DNA of 16,893 nucleotides, taken from NCBI GenBank assembly GCA_045648605.1, contig JAZROG010000010.1:1-16893 (forward strand), in the 5' to 3' direction. Positions within the stretch are counted from its first letter, which is position 1. Every line of letters begins with the position of its first letter. This DNA comes from SIG710 sp045648605 (GTDB lineage Bacteria; Bacillota; Clostridia; Oscillospirales; CAG-272). Below the pieces are notes generated by a model, which saw only the letters and a list, made by a program, of their open reading frames with translations, ran no database searches and was not told the origin of the DNA. Below, one piece after another: positions 13,059 through 16,893 of the stretch. Made by a program: the position numbers and the translations under genes.

Positions 13059-14444
13059 CTAATTTGCATTGTTGCTTTTTTCAATAACGATTGAAAGGGC
13101 GGCACTTGCCGCTTGGCTTCTTTCCTTTGCTCTCATGGCAAAGACCTTGGAGCTTAGCCTTTCATTTACACAGCTTTCCATAAAGGCTTCAATATCTCCG
13201 AAGCCAAAAAGAGAAGCCTGTGAAGCACACGCGCTTTCATAAACAAGTTTTGCCGTGCCGCTGCTCGTTTTATCCACCTCTTCGTACATTGAAGAGATAA
13301 TATCCCCCGAAAGCTTGTATATGAGGCTCATCACGGCAAGCTCATTTTCTCCCTTGCCATATGGCAGAGCGGTGAAACGAGCATTTTTTATATCAACATT
13401 GCAGAGATATTTCCCTTGAATTATATTGCTCTTTGGCATGGGAAGGGGAATAAAGGGGGAATTTTCCTTTGAAAGCGAGGAAAGCTCGCTCATGCTCGCT
13501 GTGGTAAAAAGTGGGGCATATGACGGTGCGTCATTTGCGGCTTCATCCTCATCCGAAATACCGAAAAGGGACATCACACCCTTGTAGAGATCGGTTTCCT
13601 TTGCACCAAAGCTGATGCCCGAGGGAATATCCGTGACGGGATCTGTTTCAAGAAAGACGCCGCCGCCCGAAATATAAAAATCGAATAAATCGGAGGACTT
13701 AAGCCTTATGACGGATGAAGCGGAAAAGACCTCTTCACCCACATGCGAGGAAAGCTGTTTTCCGTAATTCAGCATCATATCATATGTAAAACGTCCGTTT
13801 TTTGCCGCAGAGATTATGCTGTTTTCGGCTTCTATGCTTGATGCAAGCTCATAGTTCATAAGTATAGCAGAGGTTGATGAGAAAAGTGATGGGGTTGCAT
13901 CGCCCGCCGCAAGAAATATCTTGCCGCCGATGGAAAGATCGTCCATCACCTTATGGGAATAGCCTTCAAGACCTTCCGACCAGCCTGCAATGGAGTCAAG
14001 GTCTGCAAGTGCACCGGCGGTAATAAGAGCGGTGGCAGACTGTGCCGAAATCAGAAGCATATCATAGCCTTTATCATCCGAGAGCATTTCGGCAGTGACT
14101 TTTTGCACAATATCCTGCTCTATATTATATTCGAGGGTGATACCGTAATCGGCGGAAAGCGCTGCATTTCGCATAAAAATGCTTTTTTCAAGCAGCTCTT
14201 CATCCTCCGATGAAGAGAAAAGCTCGCCCTCTGTGCCGCTCTCGCAAAGAACGGTGAATTTTTCGGGGTATATTATGTTATCCATGCCCGAAAACGTGTC
14301 GGTTGGGATAATTTCAAGTGTAGAAAGTGAAAAATCGATCTCGTCGCCTGCGCTTACCGCACCACTGCATGAAAAGAGCGATGGCAAAATAAGGACGGTC
14401 AAAAGACATGCGACGGTTGCTTTCACGAAAAGCTTTTTCGGCAT
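13059..14444 (-). CDS. Solute-binding-like lipoprotein
   Basis: The 461-residue protein has a signal peptide with the lipobox LFSC (Cys26). The body resembles divergent family 1 solute-binding proteins: MLLISAQSATALITAGALADL early on, ILMNYELA in the middle, and LPYGKGENELAVMSLIYKLSG in the C-terminal lobe. It probably binds a ligand outside the cell, either as a second receptor for the adjacent ABC importer or for another system. The ATG at 14442-14444 was chosen because AGGAGG lies 4 bases upstream and a good signal peptide starts there; a longer frame starting at 14564 would lie inside the alanine racemase gene. It sits 10 bases after alr and 20 before the ATPase gene. Family assignment is moderate. 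Confidence 0.75.
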   Translation of the reverse strand: MPKKLFVKATVACLLTVLILPSLFSCSGAVSAGDEIDFSLSTLEIIPTDTFSGMDNIIYPEKFTVLCESGTEGELFSSSEDEELLEKSIFMRNAALSADYGITLEYNIEQDIVQKVTAEMLSDDKGYDMLLISAQSATALITAGALADLDSIAGWSEGLEGYSHKVMDDLSIGGKIFLAAGDATPSLFSSTSAILMNYELASSIEAENSIISAAKNGRFTYDMMLNYGKQLSSHVGEEVFSASSVIRLKSSDLFDFYISGGGVFLETDPVTDIPSGISFGAKETDLYKGVMSLFGISDEDEAANDAPSYAPLFTTASMSELSSLSKENSPFIPLPMPKSNIIQGKYLCNVDIKNARFTALPYGKGENELAVMSLIYKLSGDIISSMYEEVDKTSSGTAKLVYESACASQASLFGFGDIEAFMESCVNERLSSKVFAMRAKERSQAASAALSIVIEKSNNAN

Positions 14445-14454
14445 AAAGCCTCCT

Positions 14455-15645
14455 TTATTTGTAAACGTAAACTCTCGGAACTCTTCCCGAGATAAGGCAA
14501 AGACATTCGTAATCGATGGTACCCGCGCGCTCCGCAAGGGAATAAAGCCTTTCTCTGTTGTCACCGAACAGAGTAACCGTATCTCCCACCTTGGCGTTTG
14601 TGCCCGTGATATCTATCATGCACTGATCCATACATATTCTGCCGACGATGGGTGCTTCTATCGTTCCTGACTCGGTTGCAACCGAAACCGATGCACCGCC
14701 GAAGGCTCTGACAAAGCCGTCCGCATATCCTATGGGAATGGTAGCAAGAAGTCTGTCGCTGTCTGCTGTGTAAACTCCTCCGTAGCTGACCTGTTGCCCT
14801 TTTTTTACTTCATGGATATGGGAAATGACGCTTTTCAGGCTCATAACGGGGCGAAGCCCATCAAGGTCTGCAACCTCCGAAGCCCTTGCTCCGTAGAGAA
14901 GTATTCCTTCCCGCACTCCGTCAAGAGTAAGCGAGGGATAACGCACGGATGCGGCACTGTTTGAAACATGGAGGAAGGGGATATTTATCCCTTTTTCGCT
15001 TAGAAGATCTTTTATCTTTTCAAAGCGGCTGTACTGAAGCATTGTTGCATCGTCATTCTCGCATATCTCATCTGCTTTTGCAAAATGGGTGAACATTCCC
15101 TCAACAGCGAGGTTTTCGAGAGCACAAACATCGGCGATATCCTTGGCTGTTACAGCTGCGGAATCGTTGTCCTGCGCATCAAAGCCGAGACGATTCATGC
15201 CTGTATCCAGCTTTATATGGACTCGCACAACTCTCTTCTGCCTTTTTGCTTCTTCGTTTAATGCCATGGCATATTCGGGCGAGAAAACAGTTTGAATTAT
15301 ATCTGTTTCCGCAAGGACACCGGCAGAATAGGGCAGGGTATATCCGAGAAGAAGAATATCCGCTTTTTTTCCAAGCTCTGCGCAGACTCCGCGAAGTGCA
15401 ACAGCCTCTTCAATGCAGGAAACGGCAAAAAAATCACATCCCTCGTCGAGAAGCGCACGAGCGCAGCTATCAGCGCCGTGACCGTATGCGTCGGCTTTGA
15501 GAACACATATCATACGTGCAGAGCCGATATGATTTTTCAGAAGCCTGTAATTATGTCGAAGTGCTTCAAGGTCTATCTCCGCCCATGTTTTGTGGCGGCT
15601 GTATATGGGAAGGCTCGAATAGAGCTTATAGGTTTCGTTTTTCAT
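14455..15645 (-). CDS. alr: Alanine racemase
   Basis: This 396-residue PLP enzyme interconverts L- and D-alanine in the cytoplasm, supplying D-Ala for peptidoglycan. The PLP-binding lysine is Lys50 in VLKADAYGHGA, and the opposite-face catalytic tyrosine is Tyr288 in VSYGGVYTA. GRICMDQCMIDI and IGYADGF are further family signatures. The length is normal, although the N-terminus has about 15 extra residues before the first strand. GGAG precedes the ATG. It lies between azlD (15 bases upstream) and a lipoprotein gene (10 bases downstream), so alr is embedded in a transport operon. Confidence 0.95.
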   Translation of the reverse strand: MKNETYKLYSSLPIYSRHKTWAEIDLEALRHNYRLLKNHIGSARMICVLKADAYGHGADSCARALLDEGCDFFAVSCIEEAVALRGVCAELGKKADILLLGYTLPYSAGVLAETDIIQTVFSPEYAMALNEEAKRQKRVVRVHIKLDTGMNRLGFDAQDNDSAAVTAKDIADVCALENLAVEGMFTHFAKADEICENDDATMLQYSRFEKIKDLLSEKGINIPFLHVSNSAASVRYPSLTLDGVREGILLYGARASEVADLDGLRPVMSLKSVISHIHEVKKGQQVSYGGVYTADSDRLLATIPIGYADGFVRAFGGASVSVATESGTIEAPIVGRICMDQCMIDITGTNAKVGDTVTLFGDNRERLYSLAERAGTIDYECLCLISGRVPRVYVYK

Positions 15646-15660
15646 TGAATTTCTCCGTTT

Positions 15661-15981
15661 TTATAGGAATTTCATAAGAATTTCACAGATAAGAACCGTG
15701 CCGCAAGCCGTGCCCGCAACCGTAATAAGACTTCGTTCAAAATAAGCCATTATTAGCGCTGCAGCAAAGCCCACAGCGGCGGAGAGGATGCTTCCTGTTG
15801 AATAAAAGACGGCGGGGACAGTCATAACCCCAAGAACAGCATAGGGGACATAATAGAGAAACGAGAGCACGAAATGGTTCTCAAATTTTTTTCTCACAAG
15901 GACGAGGGGAAGCATTCTGACCAGATATGTAACTCCCGCCATAACGATAAGATATGGGATAAAATCAGCAAATTTAATCAT
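15661..15981 (-). CDS. azlD: AzlD-type branched-chain amino acid exporter subunit
   Basis: This 106-residue membrane protein has about four hydrophobic segments and the AzlD pattern (VTYLVRMLPLVLVRKKF, then FLYYVPYAVLGVMTVPA). It forms the small subunit that works with AzlC to export branched-chain amino acids or analogues. AGGAGG lies 9 bases before the ATG. The gene overlaps azlC by 8 bases, the common arrangement for this pair. Confidence 0.9.
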   Translation of the reverse strand: MIKFADFIPYLIVMAGVTYLVRMLPLVLVRKKFENHFVLSFLYYVPYAVLGVMTVPAVFYSTGSILSAAVGFAAALIMAYFERSLITVAGTACGTVLICEILMKFL

Positions 15982-16693
15982 TTTCCGCAGCCTCCTTTAT
16001 TTCGATTGGAGCAATGAGCGCAAAAATGACGCTTACAAGAACTGCGCTGATGATTATTACAAATCCTGCAGAAACACGGTCGAGATAGGGAGTGTACTTA
16101 AATGCACAGCCGAGAAGGGCAGAGAAGAGAATGGCAAGTGCTGTTGCTTTTCTTTTTTTAGCCTCGGGAATGAGGATAGCAATAAACATTCCGTAAATTG
16201 CGATGCCGAGAGCGGAAATGACGATCTCGGGCAGAATATTTCCCGCTATTGCTCCGAGAAATGTGCCGCCACTCCAGCCGATATAGGGCATCAGAATGAG
16301 GCCGAAGAAATATTTTTTTCCGAGCGTTGTGCTTTTCGAAGCGGAAACAGCAAAAACCTCATCGGTTATGCCGAAGGCTATGAGAAATCTGTGGATAAGC
16401 CTTACGCTTTTACCCAGCTTTTGGGAAAGGGAAACGGACATTAGGGAATAGCGCAGATTTATGATAAGCTGAGTAGTAGCAAGCTCGATGAATGACCCGC
16501 CTGCGCATATGATTGGAACGCCCGCAAGCTGTCCTGCAGAGGTCAGATTCGTCATCGAGATAAGAAGTGCTTCTATTATGGTGAGTCCCGTTTTGACGGC
16601 AGTTATGCCAAAGGCAAAGGAGACCGAAAGATATCCGAGAAATATCGGAATACCATCGCGAAGCCCCATTTTGGAACTATTATTTTCGGGCAT
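15974..16693 (-). CDS. azlC: AzlC-type branched-chain amino acid exporter subunit
   Basis: The 239-residue polytopic protein matches AzlC: GIPIFLGYLSVSFAFGITAVKTGL at the N-terminus, SAGQLAG near residue 53, TDEVFAV near 112 and IPYIGWSGGTFLGA-like sequence later. With AzlD it exports branched-chain amino acids across the membrane. It is the first gene of the minus-strand operon, about 30 bases from the promoter, with AAGGA upstream of the ATG. The exported amino acid cannot be assigned. Its coupling to alr in the same operon raises the possibility of another small amino acid. Confidence 0.92.
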   Translation of the reverse strand: MPENNSSKMGLRDGIPIFLGYLSVSFAFGITAVKTGLTIIEALLISMTNLTSAGQLAGVPIICAGGSFIELATTQLIINLRYSLMSVSLSQKLGKSVRLIHRFLIAFGITDEVFAVSASKSTTLGKKYFFGLILMPYIGWSGGTFLGAIAGNILPEIVISALGIAIYGMFIAILIPEAKKRKATALAILFSALLGCAFKYTPYLDRVSAGFVIIISAVLVSVIFALIAPIEIKEAAEND

Positions 16694-16726
16694 TTTAATT
16701 TCCTTCTTTTTTATATATTCCTATAT

Positions 16727-16755
16727 ATAATACCACATTTTAAGAATAAAATCAA
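16727..16755 (-). promoter_or_regulatory. Sigma-A promoter of the azlCD-alr-ABC operon
   Basis: On the minus strand TTGATT (16750-16755) and TATTAT (16727-16732) are separated by 17 bases, with a predicted start near 16720. No other good promoter was seen between here and the end of the operon, whose internal gaps are 20 bases or less, so this may drive all eight genes. Confidence 0.72.
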
Positions 16756-16863
16756 TAGAGGAGAAAAAAGTTTTGCTTTGCAGAAGGACTTCTCTACTTA
16801 TTTTACTCTTGAAGGTTATTTTTAAATAGGAATTTATCGAACTGTCACAGACGTTTTTTGTAG

Positions 16864-16885
16864 GGGACGGCGACCTCGACGTCCC
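16864..16885. repeat. GC-rich hairpin, possible edge of an interspersed repeat
   Basis: GGGACG (16864-16869) pairs with CGTCCC (16880-16885) around a 10-base GC-rich loop. The sequence resembles the TGTAGGGG... family of hairpin repeats common in clostridial intergenic DNA, in an otherwise A/T-rich stretch. The window ends 8 bases later, so the full element cannot be seen. Confidence 0.35.
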
Positions 16886-16893
16886 ATTTGTCA

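Noticed and set aside
14445..14564. Longer N-terminus for the 461-residue lipoprotein
   Set aside because: It would lie inside alr and bury the signal peptide. ATG 14442-14444 has AGGAGG and a signal sequence.

Overview
The window reads as a low-to-mid GC Gram-positive chromosome, most likely a gut Clostridia/Oscillospiraceae-type anaerobe. The grounds are strong AGGAGG-type ribosome binding sites, consensus sigma-A promoters, lipobox lipoproteins in place of periplasmic proteins, short intergenic gaps, and a bacterial microcompartment (BMC) operon of the sort carried by fermentative Firmicutes. No species is claimed.

Region 1 (1-4576, plus strand) is the tail of a BMC operon: a 5'-truncated PduS-type flavo/Fe-S oxidoreductase, a PduT-type tandem-BMC shell protein with its Fe-S cysteine, a DeoR-family regulator, a PduP/EutE-type CoA-acylating aldehyde dehydrogenase and a PduL phosphotransacylase. 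It ends at a strong intrinsic terminator. These genes supply the aldehyde -> acyl-CoA -> acyl-phosphate branch plus an electron-transfer route through the shell. The signature enzyme that makes the aldehyde lies upstream, outside the window. The PduS-PduT-DeoR arrangement suggests, but does not prove, a sugar-derived 1,2-propanediol (fucose/rhamnose-type) compartment.

Region 2 (4577-5519) has no conventional gene but is not empty. It holds a run of three adjacent GC-rich or perfect hairpins that looks like a repeat element. It also holds an orphan minus-strand transcription unit of about 480 nt, with a perfect TTGACA-17-TATAAT promoter, several tiny ORFs with Shine-Dalgarno sequences and a strong terminator. 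The promoter of the next plus-strand gene diverges from it. The orphan unit is the most unusual object in the window.

Region 3 (5520-7734, plus strand) encodes a regulator that joins a LacI/GalR-type ligand-binding domain to a C-terminal LuxR-type helix-turn-helix, followed by a membrane-anchored alpha/beta hydrolase. A bidirectional terminator closes it.

Region 4 (7749-16893, minus strand) has two transcription units. A long operon starts from a promoter at 16727-16755 and runs azlC-azlD (branched-chain amino acid exporter), alr (alanine racemase), a solute-binding-like lipoprotein, then a CUT1-type ABC importer: ATPase, two permeases, and a second solute-binding lipoprotein that also has a C-terminal membrane segment. 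A separately promoted OB-fold-like lipoprotein (7749-8537) follows. The window ends in another hairpin repeat.
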